A stretch of DNA of 64,000 nt, taken from contig JAKSZP010000212.1 of NCBI GenBank assembly GCA_022478985.1, forward strand, positions 62,001 to 126,000, given 5' to 3'. Below the pieces are notes generated by a model. The model searched no databases and was not told the DNA's origin. It saw nothing but the letters and a program-made list of their open reading frames with translations. Position numbers and translations under genes: made by a program. This DNA is from Massospora cicadina. Lineage: Eukaryota; Entomophthoromycota; Entomophthoromycetes; Entomophthorales; Entomophthoraceae. This document shows, piece by piece, positions 42,391-53,460 of this stretch. Position 1 is the stretch's first letter. Each line of letters opens with the position of its first letter.

Positions 42391-43150
42391 GAGGTGCCTA
42401 CCCTTTTTTCTTGTACCTGGTGGTCTCAGATTTTCATGATCCTGTTATTGCAATTCCCCACATTTTCCCCCAAGATTTGCTCTAAAATTCAAAAGGCCAT
42501 GGCTTCTCTCATGCCAGAAGCCTCTTTTGATAATAACCAATTGTCAGGTTCTTGTCCACCCTTTTGGGGAGCGGATTTGCTATATTGGCTGTCTCCAGAA
42601 ACGGCCAACTGGGTTTTTGCAGTCTTATGCGCACATCCGCTTTTATGGAGATCATTGGAGGGTTTGGCACGTGTCTTGGAGCAACATCATCCAGGAATGT
42701 CGTCCATCCACCCCTTCAACGAGTTCTTTTTTCTAAGCCAAGCTGATCACCTGTTGAGAGTATACTTGAATGAATTTTTGATAAAGTGCAGACTTACCAT
42801 TGCCAGACGTTGTTAAAGCGTCATATCTCCGCTCTACCTTAAACCTCCCCATGAAGAACCTCCCAATTTGGCAGTCGCCCCCTCCCAACTTTGATCAACT
42901 GATTGAAGTTCTTTGGGGCGGGTTCCTCGCCCCTACCCAGAAAGGGCCAAGTAATTTGACCATCATTGGTTCAAATGGGGCGGCCCCTATAAATACGGGC
43001 CCCAAAAAGTTTAGTGTAGTCAGCTTAAGGGTTGAATCATTTCCTTATAAACCTTCAAGTCCATCATATTTGAAGGCAAACAGGGGTCTAGCCCCAAGTT
43101 TAAATTAAATGGTTCAGACAATTCAACTGTGATAACGTCACCACAGCCAT
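42391..43150 (+). pseudogene. gag of chromovirus D
   Basis: The 42346-42816 frame has KAMASLMPEASFDNNQLSGS, followed by a hydrophobic stretch. HPFNEFFFLSQADHLLRVYL and NEFLIKCRL then lead, after a frameshift, into VVKASYLRSTLNLPMKNLPI (42800-42870). The FF..ADHLLRVYLNEFLxKCRL tract is a typical gypsy capsid core. No CCHC box was seen. Confidence 0.65.
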
Positions 43151-43820
43151 ACATATAAATACAGTGACCATGACTAGTGGTTTTCCTTTAAACAAGGCAG
43201 AACTCCTCACCGATTCCCTTCCTGGTTCAGCGGAATTGGAGGGTCAGTAGAGTTTAGATTTAACACTAACAAATCCCAAATCAATAATAATGATGGTTCT
43301 GTGCACTGTGAGATTGTGGTGCAGGCTGAAGCATCCACCAAGGATTTGGGGGTGATGTCCTTGGATAACGATGCCCACTTGGCCATTGGCACAGGTATTG
43401 GGTCGTTGAAGCCTAAAAACACGTTTAATAATGAGAATAACTTATCACAAAACGAGCCATTTATTAGCTCTTACAGTTTTGACAAAGACCCATTTCAGTA
43501 TATGAAATTAGCCCTGATGACCCCTGCTTGTCTCCTCCCATGATCTGCAGAGCTCAGGAGGTGGAAAAGAAACTAATCTTCAAATATGGGAATGTTTAAG
43601 CCTCTGCATAAGATATGGTGGGTTACGTGACCTCAGCAGTAAGAGTGGCCAATTATCCTTTTCCATTTTATGATGCAAAAACATACCTAGGATTCATGTT
43701 TAGACATGATAAAGAGTTCTCAAACAGGGTTTGGCATTTTCTGCTTTGAATAAAGACCATTCTGGATATTATTTGTTAACTGCTACTCTCTCATCCCCTT
43801 TTGGGAAGATCAGAATGATT
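43151..43820 (+). other. gag-protease linker of chromovirus D
   Basis: Plus-strand frame 43301-43543 is open (HCEIVVQAEASTKDLGVMSL) but not assignable. Its position between capsid and protease suggests the nucleocapsid/linker part of the polyprotein. Confidence 0.35.
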
Positions 43821-44400
43821 TTTTGTTGGATAATATAGCCTCAGAAAATTTTATGAACTAAGACCTTGCCAACTACCTTGGGCTGCGTTACTTGCCAGGT
43901 GGTATGGTTAGAGGAGGGGCTTCTCAAGGATTTTTTACGATAAAAATTATGGGGTTAGTGGATTATCAGTTTGGTAAATTTTATTTGTCCAACCACTTCC
44001 AAGCAATCAAAAACTTCTTGTACCCCATTATTTTGGGTTTAGAGTGGTGGCGAAAGTTTGACGTCAGGATTAATTTGAAAGAAAATACCCTATCCTTATC
44101 TTTGAAGAATAGTCACAAGTTGGTGGTTCCTTTGGCAGAAGCCAACTTTTGGATCAATTTGCCCCACTGGACTAATATTCACACTCTCAGTATTGCCCTT
44201 TTGCTGAAGCCCTCTGTGGAGTTTCCCCTACCTTCCTTTCTGGAGGGGTTGGAATCTTCGTTTGATGTGGCTTCAGCTTATACCATTCCTGATCATTCAG
44301 AGTTTGATTGCAAGTTCAAGCTCACTGTGGATCTGGTATGTATATCTTCACCAATTTAACCATTGACTGTACAGGAAGAAGCGGCTTTAGAGGTGTGGGT
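43821..44400 (+). pseudogene. protease of chromovirus D
   Basis: At about 43825-43900 the plus strand reads LLDNIASENFMN, a stop, then DLANYLGLRYLPGG. This corresponds to the chromoviral L-[V/L]-D-S-G-A-[S/T]-x-x-F-I box with S-G changed to N-I. The following open frame (43892-44359) contains FLYPIILGLEWWRKFDVRIN, the 'ILGLPWL...P.IDW' end of protease, and then the linker to RT. The active site is mutated. Confidence 0.75.
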
Positions 44401-45010
44401 TAAAGGGCATTTAGCCAAAGGTGCAATTGTTCAGCAAACCTCCCCTGCATGTCCGCCACTTCCTTTGTTAAGAAGGCTGATGGTACCTTACGCCATGTGT
44501 AGAATATGGGAATCTTAGCAACGTCACTGTACCAGACTTATATCCTATCACCCTGGACTCACAGATTGCACGCTATGTGGAGAAGGCACTAGTATTCTCC
44601 AAACTGGATTGTATAAACGCGTTCAATCAGTTCTGCATCAAGAAGAGCCAGGAGTGGTTAACCGCATTCTATACCAGAAAAGGGAGCTTCCAATTTCATG
44701 TTATGCCCTTTGGGCTTAAGAATGTCCCTGCTATCTTTCAAAGTCATATTGATGCGGCATTAGGAGACCTGCTGGGGGTATGCGCGATAGCTTATATGGA
44801 TGATATTTTGGTATTTTCCCCTAATAATGAGTCCCATGAAGTACACCTTTGGCGGGTGGTGGAGCATTTGAGGGCTGCCAACCTTACGCTGAAAATCAGT
44901 AATTGCGAGTTCTTTAAGACCCAGGTCACCTTACTGGGCAACGACATGTTTTACCAAGGGCTCATGAAAACTCCAGACAAGGAGAAGGCAATTTATGAGT
45001 GACCCACTCC
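44401..45010 (+). pseudogene. reverse transcriptase of chromovirus D
   Basis: The best-preserved RT in the window: a 141-codon open frame (44577-45002) with VFSKLDCINAFNQFCIKKSQ (motif A aspartate), FHVMPFGLKNVPAIFQSHID and the catalytic AIAYMDDILVFSPNNESH. It ends in the ANLTLKISNCEF-x-F tract and LGNDMFYQGL. The N-terminal palm upstream of 44577 (PPLPLLRRLMVPYAMCRIW in a shifted frame) is broken. Confidence 0.92.
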
Positions 45011-45640
45011 AACCTCAGTTAAGGAATTGAGGAGATTTTTGGGAATGTGTACGTTCCTTAAGAAGTTCACACCAAGCCTTTCTGAACTTGCGACGCCTTT
45101 GTATAAGGCAAGCGGGGCAAAAGTACTTCAGTGGCCCCTCACTTTGGAGGATGCCTTCCAGACAGTAAAATGTACGTTGCTGTCCTTTTCCCTTCTTCGC
45201 CATGTCAATCCCAATAAAGAGTTTATTGTTGCTTCAGATGCATCCAATTTCGTCATAGCGGCGGCCCTATTACAAGTAGGCAAAGATAGAATAGAGCATC
45301 CAAAGGGATATTTTTCAGGAAGATGTCTCTACCAGAGTTAAACTACGCAGTATAATAAATCGTTGTTAGCAGTGGTTGAGGAAATGCCTTATTGGCGTCT
45401 TTATTTGCATGGCTCATCCCAATCATTCTGCATACGTACAGATCACTGTGTCTTGCTGTACTACCACGCACATCACGTCTTAACCCCATGGTAGACCCGC
45501 TAACATGAGACCCTTGCCCAATTTGCATAATCTTATGAGTTTACAAAGGGCAATGTGAATGGTTTGGCAAATGCTTTGAGCTGCAACCCTGCACTAGCTC
45601 CCTATCCTAAGGAGGTTGGGGCGCATAATACCCATTTGAA
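45011..45640 (+). pseudogene. RNase H of chromovirus D
   Basis: The frame 45027-45341 holds the tether (MRRFLGMCTFLKKFTPSLSE) and EFIVASDASNFVIAAALLQV, the first RNase H block with its aspartate. After the stop near 45340 come traces of LLAVVEEM-YWRLYLHG and FCIRTDHCVLLYY (45360-45460), the blocks with the next acidic residues. FTKGNVNGLANALS at about 45540-45580 ends the domain. Confidence 0.85.
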
Positions 45641-45839
45641 TATTTCATCAGGTAAGATTGTGTCTCAACTTTCCTCTCCCTTGCCAATGGGTCAACGCTC
45701 GCTCCTTTAGAAAATGCGGAGGAATATGGCATGTTCAGAAAAGTAGTTCTTTCTTGCCCTTTGCCAGCCAAATTCACTATGGTCCTTGCAAATAGAGAAA
45801 TGAATCAGAAGGATACTACCAGATGTTTTCATGTAAAAA

Positions 45840-46830
45840 TGAGATGGTGTTGTTTCAGGGGCGCCTATGGGCTCCTGCTGGACCACTTCGCCTAGAAATC
45901 ATCTGGGACCATCATGACTGAAATAGCATTGGTCATCCTAGGAAGGAGAAGACTCTTGAGCTCATCCGCTGCACTTAAATTTGGAAGGGGTTAGCTGCTC
46001 AGGTAGGCAAATATTGTAAAGAGTGCCTAGTCTGCAACCAAATGAAACCTAACTGCCAGCCTTTAGATGGGTTATTGATACCAGTTCAAAAGGCTGATGG
46101 TCCTTTGACTTCCCTATCAGTTGATTTTATTGTTGAATTACCTGTATTGATGGCTATGATGCTATCATGGTGGTTGTGGACCGTTTTACAAAGTTCGCCC
46201 ACATTATCCCTTGCATAACCACAGTCACGTGGAGGAGATGGATAGGCTGTTTGTTACTAATGTGCTAATTTTTCTTGAGGTCCCTCAAGAAATTTTTAGT
46301 GATTGGGGACCCCAGTTTGCTTCCATCTTTGGGAAGAGTTGTGTAAGACTCTGAAAATCCATCCCTGCCGTTCAACAGCCTATCATCCCCCAATCAGATC
46401 GGCAGACAGAACGAGTGTACCAGTGCCTTGAACAGTTCTTGTGGGGTTACACAGCCACAGATCACTCAGAATGGATTTCCCATCTTACCATGGCCCAAAT
46501 CAGTTATAACAACGCACAACATGCATCAATCGGTTGTTCCCCCTGCTTTTCCAAATATGGATATAATCCCGCTTTCAACATGGAGCCCAGTTGTGGATTC
46601 AAGGTGGAAGCGATGGTCGATTTTGCAAAAATGATCAAGAAGGTACACAAAGGGGTGAGCACGAATTTAGACGCAGCCATGCAGGCTTACAAGGAGCATG
46701 CTGATGGTAAGAGACGGGTGGGACCTGCGTACAAGGAAGGAGATCTCATGATGCTGGATGCTAAAAACATCCCTATCAAGCAACAATGCAAAAAACTAGG
46801 ACCAAAGAGGATTGGGCTGTACCGCTGAGG
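45840..46830 (+). pseudogene. integrase of chromovirus D
   Basis: The zinc-binding part is near 45890-46050 (WDHHD-NSIGHPRKEKTLELI, then CKECLVCNQMK). The catalytic core has LSVDFIVELP (46117-46143, first D), IMVVVDRFTKFAHIIPC, IFSDWGPQF (second D; the usual R is W) and QSDRQTERVYQCLEQFLWGY (46395-46450, E). The last part is an open frame 46415-46828 with NAQHASIGCSPCFSKYGYNP and a GPAYKEGDLMMLDAKN tail. Upstream of 46400 the frame is broken at least three times. Confidence 0.88.
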
Positions 46831-46939
46831 TCAAAAAGGTGGGCCACGACTCATACCAGTTAAATCTTCCCTCTCATTTTGAATCTTTTTCAGTATTCCA
46901 TGAAAGCAAACTCACGTTGTTTGAGGGCCTCCTCCAGAG

Positions 46940-47235
46940 ACTCCCAAAGCTTATCTTATGGATGGGGCACCAGAACGGGAAGTGGAGGAAATTGTAGCCT
47001 CTCGTCATGTAAGAAGAAGGCATGAGTATCTTGTGTCCTGGAAGGGATTTAATGCAGCGGAAAACAGTTGGGTTCCAGCGCATAACAGCGCTCATGCCCA
47101 AGAGCTATTTACAGCATTCCACGAGCGTTTCTCTGAGGCTTCAGGATCGAAGTCCAAGCCAGCCATCGCTGCCACAAAGTTGGCCCCTGCCCATAAAAGC
47201 TTTCCTTGGCAAATGCCCCTGGAGGGGTGGAATCA
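46940..47235 (+). pseudogene. chromodomain of chromovirus D
   Basis: The open frame 46958-47329 reads EREVEEIVASRHVRRRHEYL, VSWKGFNAAENSWVPAHNSA and then HAQELFTAFHERF. It is a textbook chromodomain, with Y, W and W cage positions at Y(L), W(KG) and W(VP). It sits at the C-terminus of integrase as in chromoviruses. A frameshift near 46830 separates it from integrase. Confidence 0.92.
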
Positions 47236-47253
47236 AAAAGGAGGAGATGATAA
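47236..47253 (+). promoter_or_regulatory. polypurine tract of chromovirus D
   Basis: AAAAAGGAGGAGATGATAA lies directly before the 3' LTR start at 47254 on the plus strand. Confidence 0.8.
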
Positions 47254-47457
47254 TGTCATGTTTACAAGACTTAATAGAAGGTATAGCCTCAAGGACAAGG
47301 GTGGGCGGCAGGAGGTTCAGGATTTTTAAGGTTTAGGCACTTCCTGACCTCAAGCACCTTGGACCAACGCTGGGTGCAAGCCAACATGCCCAGGTTGCGC
47401 AAGTGAGGTGCCAAACGCCCAGCACCTTGTCTCAACGCAGGCATTAAAATTGATGAG
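47254..47457 (+). repeat. 3' LTR of chromovirus D (recognisable part)
   Basis: Aligns with 41319-41535. Beyond 47457 similarity is lost, either through truncation or through replacement by other sequence. Confidence 0.82.
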
Positions 47458-48004
47458 CTACTTTTGCATGTTCTTAATGTGAATTTTTGTCTCTTAAATC
47501 CTCCTGATTTTGAGAGTATTTTGCCACCAATAAACCTAGAAATAGGTCTCAGTCATAACAGATCAAGGGATAAAGTGAGATGGAAATTAATCTGTTGAAA
47601 TTAAATGCTCAAATTTGGCCAGTAGATACAATAGAGATATAAATACCGGCGCCTAGCCTCATGATTAATTATCAAATGATTATCCTTTTAATAAAGATAT
47701 TTTACTAAATCTCTTTCCTGGTTTTCTTATTAGATTTTTTTCTTTGGAGGAGTGTTGACAATCTGGAAGTGCCAAATCACCAGCTTGTCTTAAACTGCTT
47801 TGGAAGAAGTTCAGAATTACTTTGGGTAAGTTAAGCCCAAAATTGACTAGAAGAGTTGGGGCTATTTGAATATGTCTAGTGAGTTTCTAAACGGTGAAAA
47901 TACATAAATGACTGGAAAAATTGAGTTTTACTTGGCCAAATTTTACCCTAATTAAGCGTGCAGGATAATAATTATCAAGCGAGCCTTCTTTAGAATTTCA
48001 CACA
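47458..48004. other. junction between chromovirus D and gypsy C
   Basis: AT-rich and without a coding frame. A promoter/poly(A)-like pair (ATATAAATACCGGC at about 47637, AATAAAG at 47690) hints at LTR material. I could not match it to the C or D LTRs, and no primer-binding site is seen at its right edge. Confidence 0.35.
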
Positions 48005-48400
48005 CACTACAATTGATATGGGTACCCCAGCTAAAATAGTGTCCATAAAGTTGGTGGCGAAGTTGGCACTAAATCCTGACATGGAACATCATACGGTATA
48101 TGGGACTGCAGGTGCAGAAAGCATGGTCTTTGAAGAAGTGTACAGCAGCACTACCCTTGCAGTTTTAGTCAATTGACATCTTAGCCCCAGCGCTAGTGCT
48201 ACTAAATTATTAACTATGACCTGTTATTTGGAACCACATTTATGTGACACTTTGGGGCTGTTGTTAATATCATGGCGGAGACCTTCAATAATCTAACAAC
48301 GGATTCCAATCTGCTTTACCTCCAGTGGAGTGCCAAAGGAGCTGGTGCACATGGGTCATATTAACCTAGCATATGGTGATGGGGTGATTCCAGTTCGTTA
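48005..48400 (+). pseudogene. protease of gypsy C
   Basis: IDMGTPAKIVSIKLVAKLAL at about 48014-48075 replaces DTGA with DMGT. NPDMEHHTVYGTAGAES follows (48075-48125). The later part (48180-48300) keeps only traces of the LG strand. It aligns with 2165-2510 of gypsy A. Confidence 0.8.
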
Positions 48401-48960
48401 ACATTGACTTAAGAGCAAGACCTAGGCCCTTCCCCAACAGATGTATGAATATCAAGGGCTGCCTCTCAGAGATGCCAGGCCTATATTCATACCCTCCAGT
48501 CACCAAGTAATAATGAACAATGAATTGGAAGGTAGAAGTTCCAGATGGACTACTGGGGAAGTCATTCGCCCTTATCAACAATTGCAGCTTGAGCCCCACG
48601 TGGCTCCAGGCATTGTACTACTGGGACATGCAGAGATTAAGGTTTTACAAGCAAACTTACAAAAATGACACTATAGTTCACCAACACCAAATCGTGGTGT
48701 ATTTACACTTGATCCCTGTTGAGGAGGTCCTTCAGGTTCACAAATTTGCGTTGCTAGATGAATTTAGTCTACCTGTAAAGCTGTAACCCTGCATAATGCT
48801 GATGGTTTGTGCGAAAATTTAATGTGGTTATTGGAGGAACAGAAGGATCGGGCAATAACTTTATTTAAAAAATACAAGGAGATCTTTACTTTTGATAATA
48901 ATGATTTAGGGCTCCCAGGGGGTCCATTGATTGGACATTGTGAATCATCCTTTAAACAGG
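48401..48960 (+). pseudogene. dUTPase-like domain of gypsy C
   Basis: The frame 48441-48668 reads YEYQGLPLRDARPIFIPSSH, QVIMNNEL, then PHVAPGIVLLGHAEIKVLQA. The second frame, 48520-48786, supplies KVEVPDGLLG and VHQHQIVVYLHLIPVEEV. Together they give the block described for gypsy A. The catalytic D of GVID is again absent. The trailing MCENLMWLLEEQKDRAITLF (48807-48866) leads to RT as in A. Confidence 0.5.
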
Positions 48961-49750
48961 TCCCAGTAAGTCTGACATTCAAGAGCAGCTAAAGAAGTAG
49001 TTAATGAGGAAATTAGAAAGCAGCTTGAGTAAGGGATGCTTGAACTATCAAAGAGTCCATGGGCTTTTCCCATTCATTTTGTAAAAAGAAGGAAGGCACC
49101 AAGTGGGTAGTAATAGACTACCAAAAGCATAGCAGCATCACCAAGATGTAATCATATCCCTTGCCACAGATCAATGATGTGCTGGATCAGCTAGGTGGAG
49201 CTTATTACTTCTCAGCGATGGACTTGATATCAGGTTATTGGCAAATTAAGTTACAAGTAGCGGAATAGGAGAAATGTGGCATTCCTAAATCTAAGGGGCT
49301 TTTTCAACAAACTTGTATGCCTCAAGGGCTATTTAATGCCCTGGGTACGTTCCAGAAGGCCATGTTTACCATCCTAGGAGACCTGAAGCTGTCATGCATC
49401 CTTGTGTATCTTGACAGCATCAATGTATTCTCCCACAAGTTTTCTGAGCACCTTACCCCATTTGGAGGAGGTATTTTACCGGGTGTATAAGGCCAACATC
49501 AAAATTAAGCCCTGGAAATACCACTTTTTCAAGGACCATCTGGAGTACCTTGGGTTTATAGTAGACATGACAGGGCTGAAACCTCAACCCACTAAGGTGG
49601 AGGCTATCCAAAAGATGACTTCGCCCACTAGTAAGTTTGATATCCAGGTATTTCTTGGGATGGTTGGTTACTACTGCCACTTTATACCCAACTTAAGCTG
49701 TATTAGAGGTCCACTGTTTGATCTACTCAAGAAGGATGTCATGTTCAAAT
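48961..49750 (+). pseudogene. reverse transcriptase of gypsy C
   Basis: Visible tracts are LELSKSPWAFPIHFVK (49040-49085), DQLGGAYYFSAMDLISGYWQ (49183-49245, motif A), MPQGLFNALGTFQKAMFTIL and CILVYLDSINVFSHK (49398-49440), where the catalytic YLDD is changed to YLDS. The connection frame 49402-49752 is open and includes PWKYHFFKDHLEYLGFIVDM. Loss of the second aspartate alone would inactivate it. Confidence 0.88.
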
Positions 49751-50200
49751 GAAAAGAACGCCGTCAACACACTTAGATACACTTTGGAAGGAGTTGATCA
49801 ATGCGCCAGTGCCACGCTACCCTAACACCAAAAAGGAATTTATTGTACAGACTGATGTTTCCTTTTCCGCTGTTAGAGCAGTTCTGTTCCAAAAAGATGA
49901 CGAAGGGGAGGTGCACCCAGTGGCATACTGCAGTCAAAGCCTGAATTTCCACAAAAATATTTATAATATGACCAAGCGGAGTTCTTAGTGGTGATCTATG
50001 CTTATAAGCAATTCAAAGTATATTTGCATGGCAAAAAGTTCAAATTCATAATGCATCATGCCTCATTACGCTGGTTGCAGAACCTTAAAGAGCCTGCGTG
50101 GAGGCTAGACCAATGTGCCCTTAAACTACAGGCTTATGCTTTTGAGATCCTTCATTGACCAGGAGAAAAACACCTGAATTCTTATTGCTTGTAAAGGCTA
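49751..50200 (+). pseudogene. RNase H of gypsy C
   Basis: The open frame 49749-49988 has EFIVQTDVSFSAVRAVLFQK, then HPVAYCSQSLNFH. The tail at 49985-50130 has VVIYAYKQFKVYLHGKKFKF and then a HHASLRWLQN block (the catalytic D of 'TDH' is H here). It matches 295-724 of gypsy A. Confidence 0.85.
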
Positions 50201-51440
50201 CCAATTATTGCAGTTATGGCGGATCTGAGCAATATTATGTATGACAAGATGCTCAGAAGAAAGTACGATGATGAGCTGCCACAATTTATCAAGGCGTTGA
50301 ATGAAATGTGAGCCAATACTTTCCAGCGGAATGGTGAGTTGTACAAGCAAATCTTCAATTCAACAGTAAACTTTCCACAACCCACAGCGTGGCCTAACAT
50401 TATCATGAGCGCACATAGGGCAGTTGGGCATGGTGGCATGTGCAAGATGTTGGAATTATTGAGGCCTCGGTATTACTGAAAAATCATGAACTTCAATGTG
50501 CTTGATACTATCTCCTCCTGTCAATAGTGCCAAGTGGAAAAGCCGTTCTGCCAGAAGACCTCATAATGGTTAGTGAAGCAGCACTTATAGGCATACAGTT
50601 TCCCTCAATGTTGTCAGCCCTCTGCCAACAGGAGCCAACCAGTCCAAGTACATTTTGGTGGCAATTGACCACTTAACCTGGTGGGTTGAAGCAAGACCAA
50701 TACGAGACTTAGGGGCGGTCACAGTGGCCAAATTCATAATATAATGTATTATCCAACGGCATGGATGCCCTCAGTTTCTCCTTACTGATAATTAGATTAA
50801 CTTCACTTCCTACATCCTCCAAAAGCTCAATGAGCTCATGGTCATCCAAGGAGATTTGACAACCCCATACCATCTTGAGTCCACCAGAATGATTGAGCGG
50901 GTCAATGGGACTTTAGTGAACATATTCAATAAATTTGTAACATATTGACTCTCAGATTGGAGTTCCTTATTTCCACCGCTTCTTCGCCTACAATTTTAGT
51001 TATCATTCTGCCATGTGGAAGAGCCCCTTCAAATTACTTATGGATAACACTCTGCTCTTCCAGCGCTGCTATATGCCTGTGTAGAAGATACCGGCAGAAT
51101 GGATCCCAACGTAGTTTAATGACCCTAGCTGACACATTAATCAAATTGCAAACTGAAGCGTACTCGTTATTTTTAGCTAAGAGGATTAAGACTCAAGAGC
51201 CAATCAGGTACTGTGTAGCAGGTTATCCCAGTCCAAAGATGGGACAAATTGTTTCTATGACAAACATGGTTTCAGGTGGAAGCACTTGTTGGCCAGTATC
51301 TGTATTGGGACATTCAAAGATATTGAGAAGACAGGTGCGGATGCATATATTATTGAGGACCCTGCAAGTGGTCAGATCATCAATCAAGTGCATGCAAAGC
51401 TCCTTCAGGTATATAAAAATAGGAGACTTATTGTCCAGTT
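50201..51440 (+). pseudogene. integrase of gypsy C
   Basis: The zinc finger is at 50405-50530: SAHRAVGHGGMCKMLELLRP, YYxKIMNF, then a Cxx(stop)CQ. The core is in shifted frames at 50650-50920: KYILVAIDHLTWWVEARP (first D), LLTDN...NFTSYILQKLNE (second D) and MIERVNGTLVNIF with the E. This 'VAIDxxTxWxEAxP' type differs from the chromovirus type in B and D. The C-terminal frame 50945-51442 is not recognised, and no chromodomain follows. Confidence 0.82.
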
Positions 51441-51452
51441 GAGGGGGTAATC
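51437..51452 (+). promoter_or_regulatory. polypurine tract of gypsy C
   Basis: AGTTGAGGGGGTAATC lies immediately before the LTR start on the plus strand. The G-rich core is short, but the position is right. Confidence 0.6.
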
Positions 51453-51454
51453 TC

Positions 51455-52036
51455 ATGACTCTGATGTGACTGAATATTAAGCCCTAAGTCATTACAGCAG
51501 AATAGGTAGAATCTGCCAATCATGGATTGAGTTATGATTATTTGAGTGCCTTAGGATGAGGCGATAATGGGTTGAAAGGATAGTATTGGATTGCCTGTGA
51601 ATCAGGCAGTAAGGTAATGTTGCAAAACAACAAATAATGGGATGTCAATTTATGACGAATATTTGAGTGAATCACCTTAAAATAAGGAAATAGAGAATTG
51701 ATTACCATAATCTACTGGAACCAATGAGATACGACAGAACTGAATTACTAAGCCGAGGAAATGGAATCATTTGAAGTCTATGAGCTATAATAAAGATAAG
51801 GTGAAAGAAGAGGAGGATTGTTTAGTAGTTTAGAGCGAGCGGAACAGAGAGAATACGCTGTATATATTAAATTAAATAAATAAGTGTATTTGGTGCAATA
51901 ACTCCATATTTATTAAAAGTTGAGTACATTGTTTTGAGGATGACAATTGTCATACCATTGGTCCTATTGCTCAGTGGACTTAACCCTGTGCAAAACCCCT
52001 TCGGCTTATCTCTGAGATACTGCCAAAATTATAACA
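51455..52036 (+). repeat. 3' LTR of gypsy C
   Basis: Its reverse complement aligns with 3987-4491 of gypsy A. The end CTGCCAAAATTATAACA is the counterpart of the A LTR inner end. The start lies within a few bases of 51455-51462 (TGATGTGACTGAATATTAAG). Confidence 0.85.
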
Positions 52037-52540
52037 ACAAGATTACTCGAATTGCTGAGGATAGAATCCATTGTTCTCTGTAATGTTTCTGGGGAGTTGT
52101 ACAACCCCTGGGGCATTTTGGCTGGCTGGTACAACCCTTCTGCAGTAATTATATCACATTTTTCTTGATTTCCTTTTAGCAAATTGATTTGCCAATATCT
52201 TAATTCCAAGTCCATCTTTGAAATGTACATGGCTTTTCTCAGGAGATTGAATACATCATCAATTCTATCCAGCAGATAAGAATCCTTCCTATTAATTTTA
52301 TTTAATCAGCATAAATCAATCACCACTCAATTTGCTCTGTCAATCTTCTTCACAATTGGGATTGGACTTTTCCTTAAACTCATGATGAAACAAGTAGCAC
52401 ATGTGCTACTAAATAACTGATTTCTTCATTCACCACAGCTTCAGCAGCCTTAGACTGGCAGACAGGCCATATCCTTATCAGCAGTATTCCTCAGTATCAA
52501 GCTTGTGAATTACGCATTTTGTGTATCTAATGTCATGGTC
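52037..52540 (-). pseudogene. reverse transcriptase of gypsy E (5' part)
   Basis: The minus frame ending at 52230 has MDLELRYWQINLLKGNQEKC and then MPQGLYNSPETLQRTMDSIL. That is RT from motif A to just before YxDD, where element C interrupts. Further right, 52270-52400 gives KSPIPIVKKIDRANxVVIDL-like sequence in broken frames, the N-terminal palm. Confidence 0.8.
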
Positions 52541-53000
52541 ATCTTGGGCAAATATCTCCTGAAATCTCATAAATAATCGGAGCAAATCATACTATTGCTG
52601 CTATAAATAATTCAGCCAACTGCTCTTAATTTATAAAAACGGTGATGCTTTTGGCAACATACACCACTAATACCATCTCAGTAAACATTCAAATTCATGT
52701 GATTTACTGATTTCTGCCATCAAGATTATATATGAAATGTGATGATTTTCTCTATCATCATTGGTTTTTTCTCCCAGACTGGACAGTAGCACACTTATTT
52801 CTCCATGTCCTGGTATAATATTCCCTGGTGCTACCCATGGCTCAATTTTAAATCTATTCCATGGACTAATGACTTCTACATATAATTGCTCTGATATTTC
52901 TAAGCATTAACTCTGTGTTAACATTTATCTGCGTTCCTGGTGGAAGTGTATTAGTTGTTTTTATCCTCAAGGGTAACGCATGCTTTTTTACAGGAACTTA
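52541..53000 (-). pseudogene. dUTPase-like domain of gypsy E
   Basis: Minus-strand frames give ALPLRIKTTNTLPPGTQINV and NTEL (52920-52985). A frameshift follows, then EISEQLYVEVISPWNRFKIE and PWVAPGNIIPGHGEISVLLS (52780-52905). This is the same order as in A and C, with a clear P-P-G strand and GxIIPGxG[D/E][I/V]xVxL tract. The C-terminal strand is decayed. Confidence 0.5.
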
Positions 53001-53460
53001 TTTGGCATTTCTCTCCTTAATCGTCCAATCAACTTGTACAAGATGGTAATGATGCCAATATTTAAATCAAATTTGCAAAATTGCTCTTCTTTGTCAGCGG
53101 TAGCTCTCCTTTCTTATAGAATTGTTAGGGCAGGGGTTGCCCAAGTCTGTCAGGGTAGACTCCTCAAAATCTCATTTCACACCATACTTTCTCAGGAAAT
53201 TTAAATAAACATGTGAAATTTTGATTAGCCAACATTATAATGGGATCTGATACCGCAAGTGATCTGAACTGAAGTGGCAGCGCGCTGTAGGCTCTACAGG
53301 ATATAATAATATATGGTCTGGCAGCTCCATATTCTTTACAGTGCTCTAGATTTGGTAAAATTATCATTTGTTTCACCATTTTGGTCAAAATGATGTTGAA
53401 GGGCACTCACCTGTCAATTATCGCCCATGCTTTCACTTAGTTGACTATGATATCCACATA
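53001..53460 (-). pseudogene. protease of gypsy E
   Basis: The frame 53164-53406 has EYGAARPYIIISCRAYSALP, LQFRSLAVSDPIIMLANQNF, matching YGTAGAD...AYSALPLRFRSIVVIAPAIVLPN of A. The active-site box should lie near 53400-53450 (AWAIIDR on the minus strand), and there the DTG is no longer legible. Confidence 0.72.

Larger units (their letters stand above)
41319..47457 (+). mobile_element. Ty3/gypsy chromovirus D
   Basis: Plus-strand element inserted in E. The 5' LTR begins TGTCATGTTTACATGACATA at 41319. Gag, protease, RT, RNase H, integrase and chromodomain follow in order. A polypurine tract precedes a 3' LTR that starts TGTCATGTTTACAAGACTTA at 47254. The LTRs align for about 200 bp (words CCAACGCTGGGT, GCCAAACGCCCAG and ACGCAGGCATTAAAAT), after which the 3' copy diverges or is truncated. 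A third LTR of the family is at 63417. Coding frames have scattered stops. Confidence 0.85.
48005..52036 (+). mobile_element. Ty3/gypsy C, 5'-truncated, inserted in gypsy E
   Basis: It begins abruptly in protease and runs through dUTPase-like, RT, RNase H and integrase to a purine tract and a 3' LTR ending ATTATAACA at 52036. It is the same family as A, and every domain aligns by eye. The RT of E starts immediately right of 52036 on the other strand, so C landed in E's RT. Its 5' LTR, gag and leader are missing. There is no chromodomain. Confidence 0.85.
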
